DNA from: Yamagishiella unicocca
Lineage: Eukaryota; Chlorophyta; Chlorophyceae; Chlamydomonadales; Volvocaceae
Direction: 5' to 3'
Assembly (NCBI GenBank): GCA_003116995.1
Contig: BDSL01000004.1
Location: forward strand, 1,302,001-1,366,000
Length of the DNA: 64,000 bases
The notes under the pieces were generated by a model. The model searched no databases, was not told the origin of the DNA, and worked only from the letters and a program-made list of their open reading frames with translations. Shown here one piece after another: positions 25,201 to 35,724 of the stretch (position 1 is the first letter of the stretch; every line of letters begins with the position of its first letter). A program made the translations under genes and the position numbers.

Positions 25201-25341
25201 GCGCAGCTCGGTGCCATTCGTGGCGTTAAACGTATGTATATGAGTTATTAACTCTTCATATGAACGGATCGCTTCATCCTGTGCTACCACAACGGACGAC
25301 AGCAGTAATAATCCTAACCACGCCCGGAAAATCCAGACCAT
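13296..25341 (-). CDS. giant surface protein: beta-helix ectodomain, Cys-rich stalk, multi-pass TRP-like membrane region
   Basis: Sixteen exons (minus strand): 25341-24916, 24787-21800, 21491-21420, 21029-20967, 20615-20403, 20030-19623, 19408-19193, 19032-18873, 18708-17051, 16902-16652, 16286-16142, 15877-15639, 15075-14913, 14616-14539, 14214-14044, 13784-13296. Together 7740 nt, 2579 residues, every phase matching. Residues 1-21: signal peptide (MVWIFRAWLGLLLLSSVVVA). About 60-1135: parallel beta-helix with many GGA(V/I/L) and F..N.A turns (SGGAVSM, GGAVNM, GGAIYL), as in polymorphic outer-membrane-type repeats. About 1184-1254: Cys-rich GCC2/GCC3-like stalk (CLGCSPGYYNYN). About 1391-1462: CGSCAPGYG then the first membrane helix. 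About 1516-2068: a 552-residue low-complexity cytoplasmic loop with a coiled-coil-like start. About 2069-2417: seven or so further helices, ending RTSWEKQLDKMGLDRRRVYE. TRP-like is inference from architecture. One GC donor at 19622. The last acceptor (13785) is the least sure. Confidence 0.88.
14415..14475. repeat. 11-bp tandem repeat
   Basis: GGGTACGTGCA repeated about six times in intron 14215-14538 of the giant gene. On the minus strand each unit contains GTAC like the nearby donor GTACGT at 14538. Confidence 0.9.
14735..14905. repeat. ~43-bp minisatellite, four copies
   Basis: Four copies around CTCGTTCGTCGGTTCACCGG plus a TTTCTTCCCCCTCCCGCC tail, in intron 14617-14912, ending next to the splice donor at 14912 (minus strand). 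Confidence 0.9.
15577..15622 (-). repeat. intronic dispersed repeat, family A (variant B)
   Basis: On the minus strand it reads TTGCAAGGAAAACCCGTGTA, a short spacer and AAAACCGTTTGG. It matches 53585-53622 and 56142-56175 (same strand) and 34765-34803 (opposite strand). It lies in an intron of the giant gene. Confidence 0.75.
16449..16603 (+). repeat. dispersed ~155-bp repeat, family C, full-length copy
   Basis: Begins GTAACTGTTACAGTGGGCTC and ends GGGGCCAGAGAACAAACAGT. The reverse-complement copy at 20776-20934 matches over its whole length with scattered differences. The start is an 11-bp palindrome (GTAACTGTTAC). It is located in an intron of the giant gene. No coding capacity is visible. 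Confidence 0.85.
19425..19505. repeat. two-copy tandem duplication with a CCCGGTTACACGAC core
   Basis: GAAGACCCGGTTACACGACT and a following GGAAACGGAGGG occur twice, period about 41 bp, in intron 19409-19622. A similar piece (ATACCCGGTTACACGACATG) is at about 15287-15310. These may be relatives of family A (shared GAAGACCCG). Confidence 0.75.
20188..20246 (+). repeat. intronic dispersed repeat, family A, best full copy
   Basis: Reads GGTTCGAGGAAGACCCGTGG, ATGCCCG, an A run, then CCGTTTAAAACAGACGTTTT and GAGG. It sits in intron 20031-20402 of the giant gene. The copy at 52684-52741 differs at only a handful of positions by eye. Confidence 0.9.
20776..20934 (-). repeat. dispersed ~155-bp repeat, family C, full-length copy
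   Basis: Reverse complement of the 16449-16603 element, complete at both ends (ACACTGTTTGTTTCTCTGGC ... CACGGTAACAGTTAC). It lies in intron 20616-20966 of the giant gene, next to a CA run at 20753-20764. Confidence 0.85.
21231..21302 (-). repeat. partial family C copy
   Basis: Contains CAGTGTCAGGCG, GGCTCCACC, GGTCTGGGGCCC and GCAACAGTTACTA, corresponding to one half of the family C element. It lies in intron 21030-21419. Confidence 0.7.
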
Positions 25342-25610
25342 TTTGTGGTGAGAGAATACACATAATTGGAGCTCTATGTTGTCCTGCACGAGCGAGACAC
25401 CGTAGACAGCCGGTTTGGTTACTCCCCGTGTACGGCAAGCTGCAGCAAAAGGGTGGGGAGAAGCGAATCGTTCATTTAATTTACTCCTTACATAGCAATC
25501 TGGTCTATAGGTTCAGGATAAGTGTAAAATGTCATAGTACTGAAAGGTACTCGGATCTGTAGCCCTCCAGATATTTACTGTCGAGGTCACCACCGTGTTG
25601 AGGCTTAAAT
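25342..25610. promoter_or_regulatory. 269-bp divergent promoter region
   Basis: Separates the start codon of the giant beta-helix gene (25341, minus) from that of the LysM gene (25611, plus), so both 5' UTRs and promoters must fit within 269 bp unless one starts inside the other. It is A/T-richer than the flanking exons, with TTTAATTTAC and ATATTTACTG. I see no certain TATA box. Confidence 0.6.
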
Positions 25611-26646
25611 ATGGCGCGCAAAAGAGATGACGCAAAATTCACGCTGAACCCCCAGACGTCGCCCGTTCATCTCATTTTCAAAGTGATGGCGTGCATTTTA
25701 GCTTTCGGCAACGTTGCAACGGCTACGGGCGCCTTGCGGGGTGTAAGTCGCTTTACGGTCGCTTCATTTGCCCGTCTGAACTTTCGACGGCGCGGCCTGG
25801 AGCTGCTTGTTTGTTCTCCAAATTCCTTGAACATTAATCAAATTGGAATTCGTAGGTATTTCTTGAGTCAACGACTTCCGGTTCGGCGACGGCAGAGTGC
25901 GCAGGTACGGCGGCAGAACGGGGCAGACTACTGCCGACTAGTTTACACGTTAAACCTGTGGCATCGTTTCGCTTTGTTCCAGGACCAGAGTGCGAGGTTC
26001 ATGGGATGTTCAGGCTTCACCACAAGCCTGTCCACTGCGCCAAGCCCCCTCGGGCCCCGAGCCCTCCTCGTCCTCCGTCGCCCCCCCCACCCCCGCGGCC
26101 CCCCGCCCTTCCGAGTTCTGAGGCGGTACTCAATCCGACAGGCTTGGCAGCAATCTGCGGTAGCTGGCACACAACGGTCTCTGGGGAAACGTGTACGACC
26201 ATTGTCAGACTGTACGGTCTGCCATCGGTAGAATTTTTGCAGCGGGTCAACCCAACCTTGAACTGCAACTCTGTCCAGGTACGACAAAGTTGCACATACC
26301 CGGTGAGGCTATGATGCCCAGCAGGTAACTTGCATCGTTCCTTGCGCAGGCGGGGTTGCTTTTGTGCGTCAACAAGTTTTCTCAATGGTCGATACCAAAT
26401 TGCCTCCGATTCATTACTGTGTGGGATGGCGACACCTGCACTTCAATCGCTGCGGCGTACTCCTCTAGCCTGCCTGCAGGCGTTGATGACTTGTACTGGT
26501 GCAATAACGGTGAGTGAGGCATTTATTTTAGCACTTCCGCCGCAAGAAAGCAGTCGCTAACAAGCATGATGCACTGTTCCATTGGTCGCGCAGGATTGAA
26601 CTGCAATGGACTTTTGCGCGGAATGGCCATGTGCGTAGACTGCTAG
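25611..26646 (+). CDS. secreted protein with two LysM domains and a proline-rich hinge
   Basis: LysM domains bind N-acetylglucosamine-containing glycans (chitin, peptidoglycan, their oligomers). Exons 25611-25740, 25983-26302, 26350-26509 and 26594-26646; 663 nt, 220 residues, phases match. A basic N terminus is followed by a hydrophobic stretch at about 24-40 (signal peptide or anchor, VMACILAFGNVATATGA). Residues about 64-87 form a hinge of PPSPPPPPRPP type, typical of hydroxyproline-rich volvocine wall/matrix proteins. LysM 1 is about 100-150 (WHTTVSGETCTTI ... VNPTLNCNSVQ). LysM 2 is about 166-206 (FITVWDGDTCTSIAAAY ... CNNGLNCN). Four to six Cys could pair. No catalytic domain is visible. 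The gene is divergent from the giant gene across 269 bp, so the two may be co-regulated (inference). Codon use is less GC3-rich than in the genes downstream. The second exon could also stop at the GTACGA at 26279, but reading through restores the family end. Confidence 0.85.
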
Positions 26647-28710
26647 GCTGCCGCACACGGCCCCGTTCCTATGAAGATACCACAGGGGTTGGGCCCTTGT
26701 TTGATTCATCGATTGTCGATCGTGTTATCCGTCAATTGGGATGGCGCATCTGCGTGAACAGGAAGAGAGAGAGGCCTCTCGGAAAGTTCTGCCAGATTTG
26801 AGCCAGCGCTCCGGATGATAAACACGGTTTGGAGGAGTCTGCAGATATTCGTCGATGTGGGAGAAGGGGGAGCTTTATGTCCTATAGGTAGCTTCGTTTC
26901 GTCCAATGTTATTTAAGTGCATTGGGATATTTCTGAGGGTACTCCTGGTCTCTGGATTGCGTTTTGTGTCACCAACACTACAGCATACTGTAGCACCATT
27001 TGTTTAGGTATGCACACACTTGCGCACCGGCCCTGATTGACCGAAACTGTGCGGGCAAGGGCGATCCTCATTATAATACTATATTATGATCCTAATTGTT
27101 TTATACCTTAATACTGTTCCTTAATGTACTCATGTACGTACATTGTGTCGGCTTCTCGACATCCGGTCGATATATCTGCGTGCCCGGTAAAGTAGGGTGT
27201 ATGAAGTGGCCTTGGCGCAGTGTATCATGTCGCGGTTTCTCTGTCGTACCTTCGCCACTGCCCAGACTGTTCATAAGCGTGTTCTCGTCGACTATCTTAT
27301 AGGTTTATGGTTTATCGTCCACTGGAGACCCCTGAGGCGATTTTTCAACACGATAAACCATCTTCTGGTCTGGGGCCCATTGTAACAGTTACTACCACCC
27401 AAACGCCCCAGTCAGAACTTTTGGTCCGCACATACAGCATGTAGCAGCCCTTTGCCAAACACGATGCCCTCTATCCATCATATCGCGAATTTGCCCCCTT
27501 ACACCGAGCAAAAGTCGCAAAATATTTGTAAATAAGGCTGTCACTACTTGCTGTATGACTGATGGAGCAGGCTGGAGGTACGAAAACGCACAGCTGGGTA
27601 GTAACCAGGTGGCCCCTTGGACCAGCCGCCTACCGTAGCAACTGGATTGGCTAGCGAAAAGGTCATTGCGGGCAGGGTATGCACCAGAATTGAGCAAAAT
27701 CCGATTCGTGGGAAGGCGTGCTTGCATGTATCGTAACGCAGTGGCGACTCTGCGTCACCGTGTTCCATTCCAGTGCAAGACCTCGGTCCAGGGTGGGTGA
27801 CCAGGCTCGTATGGGATTTCCGGTAGGAAACTGGATGGACGGTGCAGTTTTGCGAATGGCGGATATTTGCGGGTTTGCTCCCTTTTTCGGGGTCTCTACT
27901 GTTGGCGTGTCACTGGTATATCTCATCGTAATAGCCTTTTTGCGTCGGGTAACGGTGGTGATTCGGTAGGGGCAGATGGCTTCGTGCCGAGCGCACCGAC
28001 CGACGCAGGCGAGCTGCGTGCTCTTGATACGACAGCGATATGACAATCATTATCGCTGTACTTAAGGATACATTATTTTGCTTTTCGATTGCACGCAACC
28101 TGTGTTCTTCCCTTCCAGTCAGCAGAGCCCAAGGCCACTAGCCAGCACTAGCGAACCAGCGCCTGTGCCCACACGAGCCCACAAAGCGGACCTCCTTATT
28201 ATTGCCACGTTTGCTGTCAGAGGTCAGTAAACTCGTACTTAAGGTGTGTGCTGGTGCTATGCTCCGGTGACAAGGGGCGCTCAGTGTCGCCCTGGCGTGG
28301 TGTCCATGAGACGATCAACGAACTTGTACACGCTCGTCGAGTGTGCCAGGCCCTAAGAAAGCTTACGGAACATTGAAAGCAAAGAAGGAAAATCGTGTTC
28401 GCCATTACAAAGACGGACTCAACCCGTGCTTATGACAGCCCTCGAGCCTGACAGCCGTGACAGGGAAAAGCATGCGAAGGACAAGTCGGGGACACTTCGG
28501 TCTGCCCATAGGTTGCCAGCCCTCCTATCAATTTCTCATGTCGCTCGTTTACAAGCTTAGATGTTTCAATACTGCGAGGAATCGGCGTTTTGTGCCAATC
28601 GGTCGTACATTGGGCAATACCGGTAATAAGTTAGCAATGAATTTCAATAAATCGCGTCTTGCGCGCGCTGGGAAATATGCAACTGCTGATGTGTACCATT
28701 GACATTAAGA
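26647..28710. other. 2-kb intergenic stretch
   Basis: No supported exon. A TGTAA at 27527-27531 could be the poly(A) signal of the LysM gene. A partial family C repeat is at 27358-27398. The rest is the presumed promoter region of the exostosin-like gene; it is A/T-richer than average and shows nothing further that I can name. Confidence 0.45.
27358..27398 (-). repeat. partial family C copy
   Basis: CCATCTTCTGGTCTGGGGCC then CATTGTAACAGTTACTACCAC, matching the GTAACTGTTAC end of the 16449 element (reverse complement). Intergenic. Confidence 0.7.
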
Positions 28711-31700
28711 ATGGTCACAAGCCAACGCTTTGCTTTTGAATATGTCTCCTCCATTATAACATGCCTATTCCTCCTCCACTTGCTTATTTCGTCGGCTGGC
28801 GAATCAGCGCCAGTCAGGTATAATGAGACAACGATTCAGATATCAAGGCAATGCGCGCCTGGCTGCGAGGAACGGGGCAACTGTGACCAGGAAACCGGGC
28901 GATGCACCTGTCCGTGGGGCTTGGAAGGTAATGAGCAATTGCGTACTTCTTACACGCATACATACCACGGAGGTCTCAACGTGCAGTCCTACTTGCAGCA
29001 GATTCGTGTGACTTCGTGTCCTACTTTACGAACATCCAGACACCGATTCCTTCCTTTCTACTCCGTCCCGAAGGCGTTGCTTGCGAGACAGATCGCATGG
29101 CGGCCTGCCGCCAAACCCCCACCGATCCGGGCTCCTGCGGCAACACATTTCCCAAAAATTGCGAGTGTTACCGCACCTGCTACCGCCTTTATTGCCCCGA
29201 CGCAAGCCCTGACACGGATTTAGAAGAGGAATGCACCCATGGCATTGGCCGCGGCCTGCGGCGCGCGCATTGCTTCGTGTACGGCAGGTGAGAGATGTCG
29301 TCCGACGGCTCAGCCAGTTGCTGCCGCCGTCCGTTCTGGATTTGGGGTCCACGTCCATGTCATGCGTTGTGTTGTGCGTTTTTGCCGGCGCAGCGACTGT
29401 CCCAAGTTCCGCGCTCTTTCCCTAACATTTTACTCTGGGCATGGGTATGCTGCGCGGTAGGCAACAGCATTGCAGTGCCGCGGTGTTGTACGCATAGCTG
29501 GGAGCATGGGAGAAACCTGTCATCGCTATTCGTTGTATACCATTGCGGCATGAAGGTTCATGGGGTAAGGGGCCCTTCAGGCAATCATGGTGTGGGGACC
29601 CTTGGCGGCACGGGGGCCTTGACGGCATTGGGGCCTTGACGGCATGGGCGCTCACGGGGGCCTTGATGCACCTTGTGATGCGGGAGCTGGGCGACCCCGT
29701 ACCCCAATCCAAGCAGACCAGCACGCCACAATACTCCGAAGCACCACCACCCCACTCCGTCCGACAGCTATCCTATCCGCGTCGTGTAACCGGTTTTTAT
29801 GCCAACCCCCGTCCGACAGCAACTCCCCGCATGGCGTGAACGACTCGGCGTACCCTGAGGACTTGAGCCAGACGAAGTGGTACCTCCATATCCCGGAGGT
29901 CGTGGGCTCCGACACGTACGACGCCGGGCTTCTGGCACCGGAGGAGTTTATAGGCGAGTCGCGCGGCTGCACGAAGGGAATGGAGCTGGTTTCGGTGTGG
30001 CAAGGCCCACGCTTCCCGTCCCAAGTCCCAGCCCTCCTCCTGATGCTGCTTGCCCTTTCCCCCTCATTACCCCATTACCCAGTATGTTTGCTTCGTGGCT
30101 CAGTGCTCCCTGATACCACGGTTTCCCCCCCATGACCCAAACTGAAACACACACGAACGCGCCGTCCGTGCGTAATCGCCAGGCACGTCCGGCGTGTGGG
30201 AGGACCCGCTGAAGCCACTGCCGCTCTCCGCTTGCAGCCACCGCTGCAGCGGGGTGGGTATATGCGTGCAGCCCTCGCCCTCCTCCCACATGGCAAGCCA
30301 AGAGCGGAGCCAGAGCTCGTGGGAGGACGTGCAGGCGGGCAAGGCGCTGTGCTGGTGCCGCCCGGGTTACAAGGGGGAGTTCTGTCAGGATGTCAACCCC
30401 GAAACCTGCTGGTTCGCTCCGGGGTGCGGCAGCGCGGGCATCTGCAAGTCGGGGTTCTGCCACTGCCAGCCGGGCCGCTGGGGTCTCGGATGCGCACGGA
30501 CCAGGGCGTACGCGCCGACAGAAACGGCGTCGACAGCGGCTGCTGCTGCTGGAACACTGCCGGACCAGCGGTAGGGACTGGGAGGGGGCAGGGACGGGGT
30601 GACTGTGGGCGTGGGGGTGCTGGGGTGTGAGGTAGGGAGGGTGTGTTTGGGCCTCTGGTTTGGGAGCCACGGCCGTGTGGATGGAGCACGCGCTGGGGCC
30701 CGTGACCCACATGGCCAGCAACACCAGCACGACCAACATGGCCAGCATGACCCGTTTGACTCCCCCGCTCAACTCGATCCTCGCGGGCCCCCGCCAGGCG
30801 GCCCGGGCGGCTGCGCGTGTACTTGTACGACCTTCCATGGCAGGTGGCGTTTCCGTACGAGTTCAACGATGCTGACACGTACCGCGACCCCAACTACACC
30901 GCCTACGAGTGGTTTCTGCGGTACTTCCTGGCGGATAATGTCGTACGCACGGGTGCGTCTGCGCCCCCGTATGGTGGGCTGCAGAGGGCAGGACGGCACA
31001 TGGAACGCAGCGCCTTGCACCTTGTCACGACTCAAGTTACTCCTCGAGTTCGGGAGCAATGAACAGCTCTTCCTTTCTCTGTCCAATACTCCCCCCGTTC
31101 GACGCTCAAAACCCACTGCGCAGAGAACCCATACGGTACGCGGGACAAGGTCACCGGCCGACAGCATTGACAGGACACAGAACGGGGCCCGGACAGCTAG
31201 TCCAGGACCCACGTGCAGCCCTCGTCCGCCCGGCGGCTGAGCGTGTGGTTTACTTTGGAAGGGGGAGGTTGTTTTGGAGCCAGGGACGATGCCCTAAGAC
31301 GTTCCCTTTTGTTGGGGTGGTGGCTAGGGGGGCAGCAGCACACCTCTGGCTCGTCGGCCCGCCTCGCCACGTTCGAAGCCGCGCCCGTCTGGCGGTTGCA
31401 GACTGCCCGTACCACACCCACAGCCGGTTTGCGTAGTTAACTGGAATAGTGCGGGGTAGCGGAAGGAGAGAGGACATGCAAGGCAATATGGACAGGTCGC
31501 GAGGCCGGGGCCCCAGTGACGCCTAGCAATCTCACCCTACACCAGCAGTGATTGCCCCCTTATCCCGCCCCCCGCCTGGGCCCCAGAGGCGAACCTCTTC
31601 TACGTGCCGCTTCTTGCCTACTGGTACGCCTCCAACATCGGCCCCATCGGGGCGCACGCGAGCGCTGTGATGTTGTACGTGCGGCAGACGTGGCCCTTCT

Positions 31701-34474
31701 ACGATCGCTCGGGTGAGGCCGCCTGCACCCCCACCGCTGGGCCTCTAGCTGTGAGGCCGCGGCATAATGCGATCTTCTACAGCGCCAGCGATCTTCTACA
31801 GCGCCAGCGATCTTCTACAGCGCCAGCGAGTGCGCAAAACCGTAGCAGCAGCTTGTCCCTACCTACCGCCGCACGCGCTCCCGCCCCCCTGCGCTGCACC
31901 GATCCCCGCCACAGGCGGCCGGGACCACTTTTTCTTCCTCACTGGTGACCGCGGCGCCTGCAAGCTGCCCCTCTGGCTGCATGACGCAACCATAAAGGTC
32001 GTCCACTTCGGGCTGCAGGTATGTACCGGCACGGCAACTAGCGTGGTGGCGCTCGACGGCATGATGGGCGGTGCTTCTCCTCCTTAACACACGCCAGGAC
32101 ATGATGGCCCATCATAACCTCTACTCATATCATATGATTCTTATCGATAAGCCAGCCAGCGGCGGAGTGGTAGTGTGGGACAGGGCAGGGCGCAGGAAAG
32201 GCTGTCAGGGCGGGGGAGCAGCAGCAGGGGGAACGGCGTGCGCGTGTTTGTAAAGGTGGGGGAGGGGAGATCTGAAGGTCGCATGCGTCGCTTACCCGAC
32301 CGACCGTGTCCTTGTTTCCGTGGCCTTCTTTCCTGATCGACCGACCGGCTGACCGGGTCCTTGCTGGCGTGGCCCGCAGGCCCCGGGTCTCCGCGACTGC
32401 CACCCCACCTATGGCTGCGTGCGCATCTCGCGTGACGTGGTGGTGCCGCCCTTCCAGCGCATCGAGGACGCCAGCACGGGGGAGCTGTACCGGGTGAGGT
32501 TGGGGGAGCTGTAAATGCTGTATCGGGGGAGCTGTAAATGCTGTATCGGGGGAGCTGTATCGGGTGAGGTTGGGGGCCTGTATCGGGGGAGCTGTACCGG
32601 GCGAGGTCGGGGCAGCTGTACCGGGGGAGCTGTACCGGGTGAGGTGGGGCAGCTGTACCGGGGGAGGTGGGTGACGCTGTACCGGGGGAGCTGTACCGGG
32701 TGAGGTCGGGGAGGTGGGTGACGCTGTACCGGGGGAGGTCGGGCTGCGCCCGCCCTCGGGAGTATGAGGACGGGGAGCGCTGGGTAGCCTATGGTGGGGA
32801 CATGGGAGGCGGGATCAGGGGAGCTGCTCGGGGGCCCCGCTCCAACATCGGCATCACCACCGTAGCAGATGGGACGGCAGTTACGTTGGGAGCTGGCCTC
32901 TATGTTGTATGGGCGGTGCATTGCGTTGGGAGCTGGCCTCCATGTTGTATGGGCGGTGCTGATGATGCTTACCTTGATGAGTCTCACGCGCTGCGTCGCG
33001 TTTCGCTGTGTTGTGTTGAACCTGGGTACCGTAGTGGGCAGCTGGGTGTGGACACTGTAGCGCAACACGTGTGGGTGTTTGTGCCTGGTGCGCACTGCGC
33101 GCTGCCACCACCACCCGCCTCCGCCGCCTCGCAGTGGCTCAACGCGACCGGCGGGAAGGACGGCAACCGTACGACGCTGCTGTTCTTCGCGGGCTCACTG
33201 CGCGCGGAGGACCCGGAGTACAGCGGTGGCGCGCGCCAGGTGCGGACCGGGGGCGTGCGAGACGGTGGGCTGGATGGATGGGCTCGTAGATTTTAGGGTT
33301 TTAGGGAGGCAACATGGGGCTACAGCTTGGTGGCCTTGACCTGGTAGCCTTGAGACTGACGGTACTGCACTCGGTGTGATTAATCTGGCATCTGCGCTCC
33401 CTCCTCGGTTTGCCTTGACGTGTTCCGCAAGGCCTCTCCGGACGGTGCCGAACGGATTCTGCTGCTTTGCTTCACGACGCATCCCGTTCCCGTTTGACAC
33501 ACTCCCTCAGACGTGTGCGATACGCGCCACTATACGGACTCTCTCACTTGCGTTTGTGACGTAAGCTTTTTTTAGCCTCAATTGACTACCCTCTCAGAGG
33601 AGGATCTGCTCAACGGCCCACGTCATTCCCCTATGGCATTGCCCCTGGAAAACACAGGCAGTGGCGCACATGCTACACGCCATGAAGGATGCTCCGCCGG
33701 GCGTCGTGTTTGTGGACGGTTCGGTGCCCGACTACGCGGGACAGTACCGCATGTCGGACTTTTGCTTGGCGCCGTACGGGTACGGGTACGGCATGCGGCT
33801 GTCGGAGGCCATCACGCACGGCTGCATCCCCGTCATCGTACAAGACTATGTGTACCAGCCTTTCGAGGATTTCCTGCCGTACGAGGTGCGAAAGGGCGTT
33901 CAGTAGGGGAAGGGGGACGATGAACTGCCGAGCGCTGCGATCCTCTGAGCACAACACACACGCGCCGCACACGCGCCCTAAATAGGGCCCAACCTGGCCG
34001 CTCATTGCTGCGCGGCTTCGAAGCCTCTCGCTTCGCACAGCGGATTGTCGAGAAGATCACCCTCGGCCAGGTCATCGCGAACCAATTTATCCCGCAGATT
34101 CCATGGACGTTCCGGCCTCAGCCTTGGCCTCAAGCTATCCGTCCCGCGCGGTCCAACCCGAACCCCATGCCAATGAGCTCTTTACGACCTCAAGCCAGGC
34201 CTCGAAAAAACCATGCGCCCCTGCGATGTACCGGATGCAGGAATTTTCCGTACGCTTACCCAAAAATGACATCCCGCGTCTGCTGGAGCTGCTGGCGTCG
34301 TACACCGCGCAGGACAAGGAGCGGTTGCGGCTGGGACTAGCGCGTTGGTATCGCGCCTTTGTGTGGGACCGCCGGGAGGGCGGCCAGGCGTTTGAGTGGA
34401 CGCTGCGGGCTCTGGAGCGCCGGGCCTACAACCTGAAAGCTGGCATGTTCCGTCGGCGACGAGGACTGCGGTGA
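28711..34474 (+). CDS. EGF-containing exostosin-like glycosyltransferase (GT47)
   Basis: Exostosin-type (GT47) enzymes transfer sugars to glycans or glycoproteins in the Golgi. Exons 28711-28927, 29074-29287, 29820-29996, 30238-30570, 30798-30952, 31587-31712, 31915-32018, 32380-32493, 33135-33239, 33658-33885, 34241-34474; 2007 nt, 668 residues, all phases match. The N terminus has a membrane-anchor/signal segment (IITCLFLLHLLISSAG) and an EGF-like piece CAPGCEERGNCDQETGRC. A Cys-rich stretch follows, then a second EGF-like array (CWCRPGYKGEFC, CHCQPGRWGLGC) at about 230-300. The exostosin domain covers about 315-660: LRVYLYDLPWQ, EANLFYVPLLAYWY, ISRDVVVPPF, TTLLFFAGSLR, DFCLAPYGYGYGMRLSEAI, GCIPVIVQDYVYQPFE, EFSVRLPKNDIPRL. 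A type II Golgi enzyme is likely. The donor of exon 3 (29997, GTGGCA) is the weakest junction. Minisatellites occupy the introns at 31771 and 32494. Confidence 0.9.
31771..31827 (+). repeat. 19-bp tandem repeat, three copies
   Basis: GATCTTCTACAGCGCCAGC three times in intron 31713-31914. Each unit ends in CCAG and so resembles an acceptor. Confidence 0.95.
32494..32745 (+). repeat. minisatellite copying the exon 8 splice donor
   Basis: About ten variable units built on GGGGGAGCTGTACCGGGTGA, which is also the last 14 bases of exon 8 plus its GTGAGG donor (32480-32499). The array begins at the exon edge, so many units contain an intact CGG/GTGAGG junction downstream of the one used in the model. 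Confidence 0.9.
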
Positions 34475-35724
34475 TGGTTGCCGGCGAGAGGAAAGTCGGG
34501 CGGGATAATATGCGGAATGGGGGGCCCCGGAGTAATATAAAGCGCTTTGCTAACCAAGCATGCAACCCGGGGTTGCTGTTTCGTGTCCTACAGCTGGTAC
34601 CTGGCTTTCATTGTGATGACCACTGCACCCTTGCGAGTTCAATAACGCAGCAGCGAGAGGGAGCGAGAGGGAAGGGGAAGGATGACGCCATCGGTGCCAG
34701 CAGCTGGGGGGGGGAGGCGGCGTTGGAATCTGCCAGTGCTTCGCTTCACCGCCTCGGGAGAGTGTGTTGCTAGGAAAACCCGTGTACGAAAGGAAAAACC
34801 ATAAGGGTGGGTGGGGTCGGGAGGGGTAGGGGAGGTAGGTAGACGCCTCGTGCCAAGCAAGGCTGGTTGGTCAAGTGACAGTCCAAACGTAGATGTAGAG
34901 GTTGAGTTGGGAGATCAAAGACGGGGCACGTGATATATGGTAATGTCGGTTCAGTTTTCCTTTCTTGCGCGATCTGCTGAGTTGCTAAGTTTGGATGGGT
35001 ACGATCGATTTGGTTGACGGTTGCAAGTAGAGTGTGTACTTACGTCAGCGTGGGCGTCTTCGTCGGCGCATGTCGGTGTGGGCATTTCCACATCGGGACG
35101 CGTCGATCCTGGATCTTGGACCTACAACATCGGAGCCCTTGAGGAAAAGATTCATATGTGTTGTCTCTTGCGATTGTACCTTATGAGTGTACGAGGCAAA
35201 CACGGGTCGACTGTTACCTTTGATCATGTTGCTATGCGATGAAAATCGTGGCGATACTGCAGCATGGCTCACTGTGTTCATGGGTTGGAGTTTCAAGTAA
35301 AACTGCGTTTCGGCTGACGTACCGTATGTGACAATCTGTTCCAGGGGAGAGCTGGGGCACTGCAGTGGTGCACGCCGACCTGGGAGGCTACAAATCATAG
35401 CCTTATAAGAAACACACACATGCTACTTGTTGAAAGGCCATCCATGAGGAAAGTAGGGAAGGCGAGGACGGTGATTTTGACGTGGCGCAGATAATACCTA
35501 TGCCCTGGTGCCTGGGGACTAGTAAAGCTGTGTCGGGGGCTATTTGAGAACGCCATGGGGCAGGATGAGCTACGAACGTTTGGAATATTCCATACTGGTA
35601 TTTTACATGACAAGCTTTACGCGCCCGTGTTTTTTGGTCATGCGTCCCTTTGGTTCCGGAGCGCGCGGGATTTGTTCCGGACCAAGATACGCGCATCGTC
35701 AAGGTTTATACATAGAGACCGGCA
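34475..35724. other. intergenic stretch before SPO11
   Basis: Presumed 3' UTR of the exostosin gene and the SPO11 promoter. I found no TGTAA in the first kilobase. It holds a family A variant at 34765-34803. No coding signal. Confidence 0.45.
34765..34803 (+). repeat. dispersed repeat, family A (variant B), outside introns
   Basis: TTGCTAGGAAAACCCGTGTA, then a short spacer and GGAAAAACCATA. It is the only clear member not inside a modelled intron, about 300 bp after the exostosin stop. Confidence 0.65.
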
